The notes: generated from the letters alone by a model not told the origin. 64,000 nt of DNA from Nodosilinea sp. PGN35 (GCF_029109325.1 NZ_JAQKQJ010000014.1:1-64000), one strand, 5' to 3'. Shown: positions 8,449 through 17,409, counted from the first letter of the stretch. Translations and numbers: made by a program.

Positions 8449-11400
8449 TTAAGCGGTCAGCAAGATGGTGTGGGTGCCGGAGTAAACGAGAAACCGCTCG
8501 GTGTTGAAAATGGCCTGGATGGCGGGCGGGGGCGGATCGTCGGGGTCAACGGTGAGGTAGCGGATGTGGTCTACGCCAGGGATGGCTTCGATCAGGGCGT
8601 AGAGGTCTGATTTGTGGGGGCGGCGACCAAACTCCCAGCCCTGGCCCCTGGGGCCGCCGTAGAGGGGATGCAGAAACTGAGTCAGGGTGTCTTGCACGGC
8701 TTTCTCCACCGTCCCGGCCAGATCCAGGGAGAGGGGCACCAGCTCCAGGGTGATGCTGATGGGGATATAGAGGGGGCCAACGACGGCGAGGCTGGCTGTG
8801 GGTAGAGCGCGGGCGGTCAGGTAGGTGGTTACCCGATCAATCAGCTCCAGGCTGGGAATCGGCTGGGTGGCCTCGGTGCGCGGCACGACGATGACGCTGA
8901 TGTACCCCAGGCTGGGACTGTCGGCAGGGGTTGCCAGGGGGGCGGCGGCCAGGTTGACCAGGGGCACACAGCGGGCGCGGGCGACCTCGGGGGAGGCGAG
9001 ATGGGCCAGATCTTCAAAGTCTTCTCGGGTGACGGCGCGATCGCCGTGGCGAACGGTGCGGGGGGCTCGCTCTTTCAAAAACTCTAGGGTCTCGGCTTCG
9101 GCTCCGCCGATGGCTGGTGCGAGGTTAGTGACCTGCTTGATGTAGGGAATGGTGGTCTTGAGCTGGGCGATCGCGCCGACGGGACGGTTGCCGGTCAGGC
9201 CCCCGCCGGTCTGGTAGCGGGTCAGGCGCACATTGCCGCGCCCCAGGGGGGGAATGCGGCCACTGATGCCGTTGCCAAACTGAATTGCCCCGGAGATGTG
9301 GTTGAGGACGTAGTGGCGATCCTGAGGGCCGGAGCCGTAAAAATCGGGCACCTCTTGCCAGGGCACCCAGGCGGAGGCTGAGCCGGGGGGCGTGGCCAGG
9401 GCCTCAGTCTCGCGAATCTCTAGCTGCTGGTGGCTGAGTACGGGCGATCGCAGCGCCTGAAACCGCTGCCCCTCGGTACCATCGCTGGAGCCCAAAATTT
9501 CATTGCGGAGGGTGATGGTCTGGGTGGCGGTGGTGGTGTTGCTCAGCACCCGTTGCAGCCGGGGCGGCACCGCATAGTTGCCCTCCGTCCAAACTATCCG
9601 CAGCCAGTGCTGCGCCTGGCCAAAGCGGTCTTGGGGTTGCCAATCGCTGGGAAACAAGCAGGTGACGATCCCGGTTCGAGTCAGATTGGCCGTACTGTCT
9701 TGAACGGTGAGGTTGGCCCAGCGATCGCCATTCCAGTACTGCCAGCTGAGTCGAGGCAAATCGGTGGGGGTTTGCTGGTTGGCCACAGCGGTCTCTAGGG
9801 TGGCAATGGCCAGCTCGCTTTGATCCCTCGTCAGCAGCAGCAGGGTGCGATCGCCCCCCGCCTCGGCCCCCTGCTCAGACATCACCACAGTGATATCCAC
9901 GGCGCGGCTGCTGTTGGCCGCCAGGGTCAACGACTGCTGCGCCGGGGTCGCCTCCCCGCTCTGACCGAGGCAGGAGAGGCCATAGCTCTGGCTTTGGTCG
10001 CTAGAATTGGTGATCCAGACTCGGTGCTTGACCGCCGCCCGCCCATCGCCCAGGGCGTAGCTCTGACTGGGATCGAGGGGAACTTCTCGCTCGCCATAGT
10101 TAGCGGCGGCGGCCTGAAAAAACAGGCTCAGGGGACGGTTTTGCAGGTTCATCTCCGGCGGCAGCTGAAACCCCAGGTACAGCGCCGGGCGATCGCCCGC
10201 AGCATGGTTCTGAAAGGGTCGCAGCGGCGCAGCGGCGGCGGGGTTGCCCAGCCGGTAGGTCTGGTGATTGTCGGTCAGCACCGCCGTGGGCGGGGCCTCT
10301 GGGGTTGTAAAGGCACAGTCTACGGTAACTCTGTCCAGCAGCGGCGGGTTAAAGGTGGCCGGGGTAAAGTCAATTATTTGACGATTCTGGGGGTCAAAGT
10401 TGGGGCGTTGGGGGTCGCTCCCGGTGCGAGGCAGATAGGTGGCTTCTCGTCCATAGTCACCGCTGACAATTTTGGCCCGCAGCCAAAAGGCTTCGACCCC
10501 GTTGAAGGTGATGGTCTGGGGCTGGCTGGGCAGCGTCAGGTCAATTGCTCCAGACTGCGTGAACGCCTGGGTCGTATCCGACACATCAGCCACCCGCAGC
10601 CAGCTGTCGCCGTCCCACATTTCCCACTGGAGCCCGGCGGGAGGGGCAGGGAGTCTTTTCTCGTTGAGCACGATAACGGTCAGCGTAATTTCTGCCTGGG
10701 CCTGGGCAAACCCTTCCCGACAGGCCAGGTAAAACCCATCCCCAAGCCTGGGCTTTTCGCCAAAGGGCAAGATGGCGCGGTTGAGATCGAGGGCTGTTTG
10801 GTTGGCAAAGGCGGCATCGAGCCGTAGACCCGTGCGGCGCACCTCAGCCTGCGTTTGCAGATTGACCAGACTGGGCAGTTGGCTGGCTCTGACCATGCCC
10901 GCCCTGGGGGCGGTGGCGGGGGTAATTGGGGTGAGCAGTCGGCACCGCAGCCACGGCTGCGATCGCCCAAACACAGTACTGAAATTGATGGCTGGGAGGG
11001 AGGCAGAATCGCGATCGGGGCCGTTGCCAAACACAACCGTGCCGCTGCGGGTCAGCTGCTGGGTCTCGTCAGTTTGGGGTACGAGGGGCAGATACTGCGC
11101 GCCGTCGAAATACTCCCAGACCAGGGTGCGATCGTCGGCAGTAATCGCCTCGGCCAGGGTAAATCTGAGGCGCAGAGCCTTGATGTCGGGCAGGGCAAAC
11201 TGCTCCTCGTGGGCCAGGTAGAGCCGGTGCTCAATGGGGCGATCGCAGTGGAAGACCGACCGCCGGGTGTCCTCAGCGGGGGAGAGGAGCGCGCGATGGT
11301 CGGTGTAGCGATCAAAGGCCAAGTCTTCTGCAAAGGCCGCCACCAGCTGAGCGGCGGTCACCACCAGGTCAGCCTCGGTCTCGTAGATAACCGGGTCTTG

Positions 11401-11769
11401 TTCGCCGCTGCTGGGCGGGGCCGCCACCTGGGTACCGGCAGGCACCACCCCCACCGTACTCCCCGGAGCCAGGGTAAAGGTCAGCGGCACCCGGGCGGGT
11501 TGGGGGGGCAGCTGCGACGCCCCCAACAGATTGAGAAAAGCCAGAAAATTTTTGTCTGGCACCTGGTTGAGGCGCTGAATAATCACCTCTACAAAGTGGG
11601 CAAATACCCCCAACAGAGCAGCGTTTCTGGGGTTTGGCAGCGGTACCCCAGAGCGGGGGTCAACCACAAAAGCTTGCCACTCCGGCGCGTAGTCGCGCAG
11701 CAGGTCTTGCACCTGGCGAGCAATGGCATCCGCCGTACGAGGATCTAGCGGGGGGGCAGGTTTTACCAT
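8449..11769 (-). CDS. Large baseplate J-family wedge protein (Afp11/TIGR02243-type, 1106 aa)
   Basis: The N-terminus (DPRTADAIARQVQDLLRDYAPEW, FLAFLNLLGAS) and the C-terminal third with DRAVTREDFEDLAHLASPEVAR followed by GYISVIVVPR identify the large baseplate assembly protein of eCIS, equivalent to T4 gp6 or Afp11. The long beta-rich middle part contains repeated WEYWDGxxW-like segments (WEYFDGAQY, WEMWDGDSW, WQYWNGDRW), suggesting at least three similar beta domains. The protein is the main structural element of the wedge. Its start overlaps the stop of the gp25-like gene by one base (TAATG). Confidence 0.85.
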   Translation of the reverse strand: MVKPAPPLDPRTADAIARQVQDLLRDYAPEWQAFVVDPRSGVPLPNPRNAALLGVFAHFVEVIIQRLNQVPDKNFLAFLNLLGASQLPPQPARVPLTFTLAPGSTVGVVPAGTQVAAPPSSGEQDPVIYETEADLVVTAAQLVAAFAEDLAFDRYTDHRALLSPAEDTRRSVFHCDRPIEHRLYLAHEEQFALPDIKALRLRFTLAEAITADDRTLVWEYFDGAQYLPLVPQTDETQQLTRSGTVVFGNGPDRDSASLPAINFSTVFGRSQPWLRCRLLTPITPATAPRAGMVRASQLPSLVNLQTQAEVRRTGLRLDAAFANQTALDLNRAILPFGEKPRLGDGFYLACREGFAQAQAEITLTVIVLNEKRLPAPPAGLQWEMWDGDSWLRVADVSDTTQAFTQSGAIDLTLPSQPQTITFNGVEAFWLRAKIVSGDYGREATYLPRTGSDPQRPNFDPQNRQIIDFTPATFNPPLLDRVTVDCAFTTPEAPPTAVLTDNHQTYRLGNPAAAAPLRPFQNHAAGDRPALYLGFQLPPEMNLQNRPLSLFFQAAAANYGEREVPLDPSQSYALGDGRAAVKHRVWITNSSDQSQSYGLSCLGQSGEATPAQQSLTLAANSSRAVDITVVMSEQGAEAGGDRTLLLLTRDQSELAIATLETAVANQQTPTDLPRLSWQYWNGDRWANLTVQDSTANLTRTGIVTCLFPSDWQPQDRFGQAQHWLRIVWTEGNYAVPPRLQRVLSNTTTATQTITLRNEILGSSDGTEGQRFQALRSPVLSHQQLEIRETEALATPPGSASAWVPWQEVPDFYGSGPQDRHYVLNHISGAIQFGNGISGRIPPLGRGNVRLTRYQTGGGLTGNRPVGAIAQLKTTIPYIKQVTNLAPAIGGAEAETLEFLKERAPRTVRHGDRAVTREDFEDLAHLASPEVARARCVPLVNLAAAPLATPADSPSLGYISVIVVPRTEATQPIPSLELIDRVTTYLTARALPTASLAVVGPLYIPISITLELVPLSLDLAGTVEKAVQDTLTQFLHPLYGGPRGQGWEFGRRPHKSDLYALIEAIPGVDHIRYLTVDPDDPPPPAIQAIFNTERFLVYSGTHTILLTA

Positions 11770-12197
11770 TAGCCGGGGCTCCTTTCTAGGTAAAAGGGGT
11801 ACACCAGGTTGAAGACATTGTTGGTAGCCCGCACCTCGTAGGTGATATTGACCAGCAAAACCTCGCCATTTTCCATCGGCACAACTTTGTTTTCTGACTG
11901 CACAGTGCTGCTCTGCACCTCCACCGTCAGCACATCAATGCGCGACTCAAACCGCAGCAGCGCCTCCTGCACCGCCTGAGAAAGCTTGTCCGCCGTGCTG
12001 GCCGACTGGGTCTCAAACACCAGGTCGTAGATATCGCAGCCAAAATCGGGCCGCATCACCCGCTCCCCCTTGGCGGTGCCGAGAATGATCAGCACCGACT
12101 GGCGCACGCTCTCTTCGTACTCCGCCGAGAGCAGATCGCCGCGACTATCGACCGCGATCGGAAAACCTACCCCTTTGCCCAGAAATGTTTTGGCCAT
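11769..12197 (-). CDS. gp25/GPW-family baseplate wedge protein (Afp9-type, 142 aa)
   Basis: The segment GKGVGFPIAVDSRGDLLSAEYEESVRQSVLIILGTAKGERVMRPDFGC is the gp25-like core, including the conserved E-R-x-x-x-P-D-F-G element. Family members sit at the foot of the sheath and start sheath polymerisation. Length is normal. The ribosome site GGAGGG lies three bases before ATG. The 3' end overlaps the start of the large J gene by one base, so stoichiometric production of wedge proteins is likely. Confidence 0.9.
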   Translation of the reverse strand: MAKTFLGKGVGFPIAVDSRGDLLSAEYEESVRQSVLIILGTAKGERVMRPDFGCDIYDLVFETQSASTADKLSQAVQEALLRFESRIDVLTVEVQSSTVQSENKVVPMENGEVLLVNITYEVRATNNVFNLVYPFYLERSPG

Positions 12198-12210
12198 AAA
12201 CCCTCCACTC

Positions 12211-12278
12211 CGTTTTGGTCAGACACGTGGGTCTGCCCCTACCCGTTTTTGGTCAGACACGTGGGTCTGCCCCTACCC
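12211..12278. repeat. Two tandem copies of a 34-bp palindrome-bearing repeat
   Basis: The segment starting CGTTTTGGTCAGACACGTGG and ending CTGCCCCTACCC is present at 12211-12244 and again, with one extra T, at 12244-12278. Each copy holds the near-palindrome AGACACGTGGGTCT. The pair fills almost the whole gap between the PAAR and gp25-like genes and looks like a dispersed genomic repeat that has been duplicated. Confidence 0.7.
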
Positions 12279-12677
12279 CCCCACCATCACCGTCCCCACC
12301 GCGATTACCTGCCCCACGGGCATGGCCGCCGGGTCGTTACAGGTCTCGGCAATGTCTCCATTGCGGGCGGCCATTTTGCCGTTGATCTTCACCGTGGCGC
12401 TGCCCAGTTTGATCGTGGCTTTGTTTTGGGGCGGGTTCTGAAAAGCTATCCCTGGCGGGGTGGGAAGGTGGGGCGGGGTGTTGTCGGCGGTGCTGTCAAC
12501 CGTGGCCGCCGCCCTGCCCATCATGTTGACATTGCCACTCAGGTTGCCGTTGATGAGCCCCACAAAGGGATGGGGCAGGGGAGTGGGCACTGGCGGTGCG
12601 GGCGGCGCGGGCACCAGCACAATGTGGATGTCGGTGGCTACGATTTGATCGCCCTGTTTGGCGGCGGGTTGTCCCAT
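12273..12677 (-). CDS. PAAR-type spike tip protein (Afp10-type, 134 aa)
   Basis: The protein starts MGQPAAKQGDQIVATDIHIV and contains PHPFVGLINGNLS, GRAAATVDS, and the C-terminal KINGKMAARNGDIAETC, which are the repeated small beta-hairpin elements of PAAR proteins. PAAR proteins cap the gpV/VgrG spike and bind a metal ion at the tip. The order with the gpV-like and gpD-like genes fits a spike assembly unit. A ribosome site AGGAG precedes the ATG by eight bases. A 177-base gap separates it from the gpV-like gene. Confidence 0.85.
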   Translation of the reverse strand: MGQPAAKQGDQIVATDIHIVLVPAPPAPPVPTPLPHPFVGLINGNLSGNVNMMGRAAATVDSTADNTPPHLPTPPGIAFQNPPQNKATIKLGSATVKINGKMAARNGDIAETCNDPAAMPVGQVIAVGTVMVGG

Positions 12678-12854
12678 TCTGGTGGCTCCTGGATTGAAGT
12701 GAATGTACTTTTTCTAAGGGAATGTTTTGGGGTAGTAGGTGGTTTTTTTGAGCTAGTGCTGACTGGCTGGACGATGACTATCTTGGTTGAGGGTGATAGG
12801 TGTTAGGTAACAGGTAATAGGGAGGGTTGGCCGACTTGGGTCGCGGGGTGATTG

Positions 12855-13508
12855 CTAGTTGAGATTGATGGTTGCCCCTTTACAATTCATAGTGCCGTTG
12901 GCTTTTAGATCCATGCCTGCTGAGGCTTCTATCTTGGTGTCGGCGGACGATTTTAGGGCTAACTTTTGGGCCTCGAGGGTAATGGTGCCCTGGGGAGCCG
13001 TGAGGGTAATATCCTGTTTGCTGGTCAGGGTTATGGCATTGCTGGCTGTATCGATCACCAGCTTGTTTTCGCCGCTTTTATCAATAATCTCGATGGTCTC
13101 TTTGCCCGCTTCATCGTTGAGTCGAATGGTGTGGCCACTGCGCGATCGCAGCACCCGCAGGTTGTTTTTGCCGTCGGCATTGTCTGCGGGGGGTTTGTCT
13201 TTGCCGTTCCACAGCGCCCCCAGCACGTAGGGAAAGCGCGGGTCTCCCTGCTCAAAGGCCACCAGCACTTCGTCATCGACCTCGGGCAGAAAGTAGGTGC
13301 CGCGCCCGTTGCCGGCCATGGGCACCGCCAGGCGCGCCCAGGTGCTCTCATCCTGGTCGCTGAGCCAGGGAAATTTTACCTTGACCCGCCCCAGCCCGTC
13401 GGGGTCTTGGTTGTTGGTCACCGTTCCCACCACCACCCCAAACAGGCGCGCCCCCCTGGGTTCTGGTGCGGTTGCCTCTAACAGCTGATCTAAAAACGCC
13501 ATGGCCAT
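12855..13508 (-). CDS. Baseplate assembly protein V-like spike, OB-fold (Afp8 C-terminal type, about 217 aa)
   Basis: The sequence ARLFGVVVGTVTNNQDPDGLGRVKVKFPWLS, then STWARLAVPMAG and FLPEVDDEVLVAFEQGDPRFPYVLGALWNG, is the gp5/VgrG OB-fold signature. The C-terminal part (ITLTSKQDITLTAPQGTITLEAQKLALKS) is the beta-helix-forming spike with short hydrophobic repeats. I chose the ATG at 13508 because GAGGGGG precedes it (the in-frame ATG at 13502 is equally good). The reading frame is open further upstream, to 13580, but that part overlaps the gpD-like gene. With that gene it forms a split VgrG. Confidence 0.85.
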   Translation of the reverse strand: MAMAFLDQLLEATAPEPRGARLFGVVVGTVTNNQDPDGLGRVKVKFPWLSDQDESTWARLAVPMAGNGRGTYFLPEVDDEVLVAFEQGDPRFPYVLGALWNGKDKPPADNADGKNNLRVLRSRSGHTIRLNDEAGKETIEIIDKSGENKLVIDTASNAITLTSKQDITLTAPQGTITLEAQKLALKSSADTKIEASAGMDLKANGTMNCKGATINLN

Positions 13509-13542
13509 TTCCCCCTCAAAAACTGCTGCATTTGTCATCCTC

Positions 13543-14616
13543 CTACACCGCATTGCGCCGCACCCTAAAGCCGGTGACATAGCCGCGATCGGGTCGGTAG
13601 CGATGGCTGACCGCCGTCACGTAGTACTGGCCGCTAAACCGCTGCCCCAGCCCCTCCAGGGTGATCACCTGACCCGGCTTGAGGTCGGTGCGGCCCCAGC
13701 AGGAGCCCTCGCCGTCGATCAGGTGCAGCCCGGTGCGGTTGAGGCGGGCTTTGGCCAGCTGATCGACCTCCGCCTGGGTGCTCACCGGCAGATTCACCAC
13801 CTGGGCGACGGCGGTGCCAAAGGCTCGGTTGGCTAGGCTGCCGCCGCTGGTCTGGCCGCCCATGGTAGACGATTCGTCTCCGGTGGTGGCCTGGCCGGTG
13901 AAGGGGGCTTTATCTTGCACATTCCAGCCCTGCACCACCACCCGGTTGACCTGCTGCATCGCAGACAGCCGGGGGGAAAAGCTGAGCAGATCGGCCTCCA
14001 GGGTGAGGGTGAGGGCGGCCCCGTCGGCATTGCCCACCGGGCGAAACCGCAGGGTTTTGTTGTCCACCATCAGCTCGTACTGAATCAGCCTGGCCCGCTC
14101 CTGCAAAAAGGCCAGATTGGTCTGGTTTGACTGAAGCAAATACCCGTGGGTGACGCGGCTGTCCTGCACCTGGGCGGTGAGCCCCGCCTCGGCGGCCATC
14201 TGGCTGGCAATGTCGCTGTCTTTGAGCTGGGTAAAGGTGCGGGTGTGGTGGCCCCGCTGAAGTCGGTGGCGGCGATCGTAGCCGCGCAGGGTGAGGCTGG
14301 GGGGGCGATCGCAGGAAAATTCTGGCTCTAGCCCGGTCAGCTCACCCACCATGACCGAGCCCAGATCATCGGCGTAGCCCAGGCGAATATCGACTTCGTT
14401 GCCCAGGGCAAACAGCTGGGTGTCATCCAGCCAGCTCAGGTCGTCGGCGCGGCTGGCGGAGCCCGAGAGCGTCAGGCTAAACATGCTGGGAATCGCCCCG
14501 TCCAGCTCCACCTGCACATCCACCACGTGGGACTCCTGCTCGACGGACAGGGGCGAGCCGTTGATAAAAATGTCGAAAGCGGCCACAAGGGGGCTGGCGG
14601 GTTGGGCTACGGGCAT
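13543..14616 (-). CDS. Phage late control gene D-like protein (VgrG N-terminal half, 357 aa)
   Basis: FDIFINGSPLSVEQESHVVDVQVELD at the start, LGYADDLGSVMVGELTGLEPEF, and RGYDRRHRLQRGHHTRTFTQLKDSDIA are hallmarks of the gpD family, the hub on which the spike sits. The C-terminus (GQYYVTAVSHRYRPDRGYVTGFRVRRN) is also typical. In T4 terms it corresponds to gp27 and partners the gpV-like protein encoded just behind it. It follows the LysM gene by 27 bases. Length is normal. Confidence 0.88.
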   Translation of the reverse strand: MPVAQPASPLVAAFDIFINGSPLSVEQESHVVDVQVELDGAIPSMFSLTLSGSASRADDLSWLDDTQLFALGNEVDIRLGYADDLGSVMVGELTGLEPEFSCDRPPSLTLRGYDRRHRLQRGHHTRTFTQLKDSDIASQMAAEAGLTAQVQDSRVTHGYLLQSNQTNLAFLQERARLIQYELMVDNKTLRFRPVGNADGAALTLTLEADLLSFSPRLSAMQQVNRVVVQGWNVQDKAPFTGQATTGDESSTMGGQTSGGSLANRAFGTAVAQVVNLPVSTQAEVDQLAKARLNRTGLHLIDGEGSCWGRTDLKPGQVITLEGLGQRFSGQYYVTAVSHRYRPDRGYVTGFRVRRNAV

Positions 14617-14643
14617 GGGGCAGGGCCTCGCAGAGAAAGGGGG

Positions 14644-15354
14644 CTAGCGAATTTTTGGAATCAGCAGGGTTTTGCCCACCGGCAACCGGCGGGGGTCGTC
14701 GAGGTGGTTGGCGGCGGCAATGGTGCGCCAGCGGCGCGGGTCGCGGTAGACCTCGGCGGCGATGCTGCTGAGGGTCTCGCCGCTGCGTACCCGGTGGGTG
14801 GTCAGCTCTGGGTCGGTTTGGCGGCGGTCTAGCTCCGGGTCGAGAAATTCTTTAAAGGAGATGGTGAGGTTGGCGCGCACCGGTTTGCCGTCGCGGCTGA
14901 ACTGGGTAAAGCGCTGGGTGAGGCTGGTCACCACTCCAGTAAAGGGAAAGTCGGACTGGGTGGGGGCCTTGCCCCAGGCGATGCGGCAAACCCTGGGCTG
15001 GTCTTCATCCCGCTGAATGCGGGTGAGTTCTACCAGTCGGTTGGTCTCTTGGCGCACGTCGGCAATCGTCAGCCGCTGCCCGTTGCGCTCGACGGGGCCG
15101 GTGACATCAAAAAATAACTCCAGGGAAAGCTGCCGACTCTCGCCGCCGCCAAAGGCGATAATTGGCGCGTTGAGGCGGCTCTGGCTCTGGGGGCCGCTGC
15201 CACCGCCGCTGCCGCTGGGGGTCTCCCACTTTACCGATTTGCTGATCGAGTAGGCCTCGGGGTTAAACATTACCGGTATGTCGGGCAGCTTTTCGTAGCT
15301 GGTGCCTTTTTTGGCCAGGGGGGTGATGGTCAATTTTTCTAAGGGAGTGCTCAT
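14644..15354 (-). CDS. LysM-containing CIS baseplate/tube adaptor (Afp7-type, 236 aa)
   Basis: The N-terminal half (IPVMFNPEAYSISKSVKWE, then LSLELFFDVTG) is the CIS tube-adaptor domain. The C-terminal 50 residues (HRVRSGETLSSIAAEVYRDPRRWRTIAAANHLDDPRRLPVGKTLLIP) form one complete LysM domain. In Afp-like particles this protein joins the inner tube to the spike hub; T4 gp53 also carries a LysM-like fold. The start overlaps the preceding gene by four bases. There is no secretion signal, as expected for a structural part assembled in the cytosol. Confidence 0.85.
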   Translation of the reverse strand: MSTPLEKLTITPLAKKGTSYEKLPDIPVMFNPEAYSISKSVKWETPSGSGGGSGPQSQSRLNAPIIAFGGGESRQLSLELFFDVTGPVERNGQRLTIADVRQETNRLVELTRIQRDEDQPRVCRIAWGKAPTQSDFPFTGVVTSLTQRFTQFSRDGKPVRANLTISFKEFLDPELDRRQTDPELTTHRVRSGETLSSIAAEVYRDPRRWRTIAAANHLDDPRRLPVGKTLLIPKIR

Positions 15355-16805
15355 AGCCCCAGACCTCGGCGCTCGCGCTCAACGGCCAGCTGACGAGATA
15401 AAATGCGGCTCACCTGGTCGGCCATATCGGCGGCATCCATTGCTGGGGCGGCTGCTCCAACCGGTGCTGGCGCAGGCGGGGCACTGCTAGGCTCCGCTAC
15501 TGCGGTCTCGGTAGTCTGCCGCTGGAGGGTGCTCTCTGGGGCGATCGCCCTCAGCGCCAGCGGCAGCGGCGGCGGGGAGCCCGGCGGCGGGAAGGGGGAG
15601 CCGAGGGGGGTGCCCTGGGCTAGAGGGGCGGCGGGTAAAGGGCTCCTCTGCACCAGCGGCAATGCCGGGGGGGCGGCCGCAAACCAGGCTCGCGTCCCCT
15701 CAGCTAGGGGTAGGGGATCTGACTCGGAGGCTGGGGTGGGCGAGGCTGTGGGGCGCTGCATAGACGCTGTGATACTCATTGGCCGCAAGATTTGGGCGAT
15801 CGCTGGCGACCGGAGTTGGGTCAGGGGGCCACGGCTCTGGTGGTCGGGCGATCGCTGAACAGTCGGGCCGCCCCCCGCGGCCCGAGGCCAAGCCGGAGCG
15901 GAGCGAAGCGGTGCAGGAGCCATCACCTCGGCCAGGGTATAGCGGCGCAGCAGGGGTAGGGGAGTAGTTGGCCCATCGCCCGTGGGTGGCTGCATCGGCT
16001 GGGGCTGAACCAGGACTACAGGTGGAGCGTCTGATACTGACGGTGATTGTCCTAAGTCGCCGCCAGGGTTTGCCGCAGACGACTGAGCCGCAGCTAACGC
16101 AAGATCCTCAGCTAAAGACGAGCCTGTCGCCGCCGTAGGGTAGGCACCGCCCACCGCCGGAGAAAAGGTCTGCCCCGACTCACCCAAAGCTAGGTTGTCG
16201 GCGGTGGGTGAGTATGCTGCTGCGCCGCCTCGGTTAGGGGTATCAGCGGTGAGCCGGGGGGATGCTGCTGAAGGTGACAGCGCCGCCCCGGCCAGGGATG
16301 AAGCTCGGCGCTGAATGCGAAAGGTCCCCCCTGGGGTCGCCGTATCTGAGCCGGTTGAAGCAGCTGGTTCTACCACAGCCTGAGGGGCCGCAGCAGCGAG
16401 ACCAAAGGGTTCTGACACTGTGGACGCCGATCGCCCCGGCTCTACCCCAGCCGTGGCCTCACCCCCGGAGACCGGCAGCCGCTGCACCCAGCTGCGATCG
16501 CCCCCGGTGGGCAGCCTCTCCTGCCGCTGAAAGCGCTGCACTGACTGGGCGATCGCCCCCGGCTCAGCCGCCCCCATCTGGTAGCGGGTTAGCTGTTGCT
16601 CGGGCAGAGCCAGCCGTTGCAGCAATCGACCGGCCAGCCCGGCGGTTACCGCCTCATGGCGGTGCAGCGTTTGGGTGTCAATCACCCCAGCAGCGGCAGT
16701 CAGCCGCCGCTGCAACCGCAGCCCCAGCCCTCCGGCAGCTCCCCCAGAGCCGCTCCCCAAGCCCTCTAAGGCAGTTAATGCACTGCTAGTGACTGGTTCA
16801 ACCAT
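15351..16805 (-). CDS. Pro/Ala/Gly-rich eCIS-associated protein (484 aa)
   Basis: No catalytic domain is visible. The N-terminus (VTSSALTALEGLGSGSGGAAGGLGLRLQRRL) is followed by about 350 residues of low-complexity Pro, Ala, Ser and Gly with recurring short QR elements such as VQRSP and LQRQ. The last 25 residues (ADMADQVSRILSRQLAVERERRGL) are charged and helical, and look like a conserved end found in proteins at this place in eCIS operons. It could be a flexible scaffold, or a poorly conserved tape measure, since no other tape-measure candidate is present; the composition argues against a classic coiled-coil tape measure. The GGGG eight bases upstream of ATG is a plausible ribosome site. 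Confidence 0.6.
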   Translation of the reverse strand: MVEPVTSSALTALEGLGSGSGGAAGGLGLRLQRRLTAAAGVIDTQTLHRHEAVTAGLAGRLLQRLALPEQQLTRYQMGAAEPGAIAQSVQRFQRQERLPTGGDRSWVQRLPVSGGEATAGVEPGRSASTVSEPFGLAAAAPQAVVEPAASTGSDTATPGGTFRIQRRASSLAGAALSPSAASPRLTADTPNRGGAAAYSPTADNLALGESGQTFSPAVGGAYPTAATGSSLAEDLALAAAQSSAANPGGDLGQSPSVSDAPPVVLVQPQPMQPPTGDGPTTPLPLLRRYTLAEVMAPAPLRSAPAWPRAAGGGPTVQRSPDHQSRGPLTQLRSPAIAQILRPMSITASMQRPTASPTPASESDPLPLAEGTRAWFAAAPPALPLVQRSPLPAAPLAQGTPLGSPFPPPGSPPPLPLALRAIAPESTLQRQTTETAVAEPSSAPPAPAPVGAAAPAMDAADMADQVSRILSRQLAVERERRGLGL

Positions 16806-16821
16806 CTCCCATGCCCCAATT

Positions 16822-16856
16822 CAAAACTCAAAACTCAAAACTCAAAACTCAAAATT
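16822..16856. repeat. Heptanucleotide tandem repeat (CAAAACT)4 plus one degenerate unit
   Basis: Four perfect units at 16822-16849 are followed by CAAAATT. The array overlaps the 3' end of the small DUF6760-type gene and ends 17 bases before the start codon of the Pro-rich gene. Because seven is not a multiple of three, copy-number change would alter the end of the small protein and the spacing to the next start. Confidence 0.8.
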
Positions 16857-17084
16857 TTCCCGCCCCGGCTCGCCGCTCTGCCGATTGATCTGCTGATTGA
16901 TCTCAGCCACCTCGGCCACCCACCGCTGGCGATCGCCGTGCTCCAACGCCATCAGATCGGCGTGGCCCCAGTGAAAGTGGTAGGCCAAGTAGGCTACCTC
17001 CTCGTAGAGGCGAGCGAGGGGGTAGCCGACAATTCCCCCGGCGGGTCTAGCTCCACGGCAAAGCCCTGCTGGCAGTGGGGGCAC
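16842..17084 (-). CDS. DUF6760-type small eCIS protein (up to 80 aa)
   Basis: The core GYPLARLYEEVAYLAYHFHWGHADLMALEHGDRQRWVAEVAEIN is the pattern of a small helical protein regularly encoded between tube and baseplate genes of eCIS. Its role is not established; a chaperone or assembly factor is plausible. The reading frame from ATG at 17084 overlaps the preceding gene by about 90 bases. The conserved part starts at residue 19, so the true start may be internal, but no in-frame ATG or GTG is present there. The last four codons lie in the heptanucleotide repeat. Confidence 0.65.
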   Translation of the reverse strand: MPPLPAGLCRGARPAGGIVGYPLARLYEEVAYLAYHFHWGHADLMALEHGDRQRWVAEVAEINQQINRQSGEPGRENFEF

Positions 17085-17392
17085 TGGAGCTGCACCGTGC
17101 GGCCGCCACCGCCGTTAATGGCGTTGTAGAAGTCTTGCAGGTAGGCCAAATCGGCGGCAAACAACCCCTCAATCACCTTGGGGTTAACCACGTCTAGCGT
17201 CCCCAGGCGGGTCACCACCCGCGACAGCAGCAGCACAATTAAATAGGCCGGATTATTTTGCACCCGAGGGTCTTTGAGGGGCAAAATTTCGTCGGCGGCG
17301 GTAGCCAGGTGCATGGTGCCCTGCCGGTGCAGATTGCCCTCCGCATCGATGTAGCCCGCCGGCAGCGTAAAGTCGTACTCAGTCTGAAACAT
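16994..17392 (-). CDS. eCIS tail-assembly-type protein with a C-terminal CxxC (132 aa)
   Basis: The opening FQTEYDFTLPAGYIDAEGNLHRQGTMHLATAADEI and the segment PAYLIVLLLSRVVTRLGTL match phage tail assembly proteins of the type placed after the tube gene in eCIS operons. The C-terminus carries CPHC, possibly half of a metal or redox site. By position it corresponds to tail assembly chaperones, which in phages keep the tape measure or tube subunits soluble. It starts 17 bases after the tube gene and overlaps the DUF6760-type gene. Confidence 0.7.
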   Translation of the reverse strand: MFQTEYDFTLPAGYIDAEGNLHRQGTMHLATAADEILPLKDPRVQNNPAYLIVLLLSRVVTRLGTLDVVNPKVIEGLFAADLAYLQDFYNAINGGGGRTVQLQCPHCQQGFAVELDPPGELSATPSLASTRR

Positions 17393-17409
17393 GGGTTAAT
17401 CCTCTGGGT

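Noticed and set aside
9820..10827. Long open frame (335 codons) on the plus strand
   Set aside because: It is a shadow of the large baseplate J gene on the other strand; high GC keeps antisense frames open, and the product has no recognisable domain.
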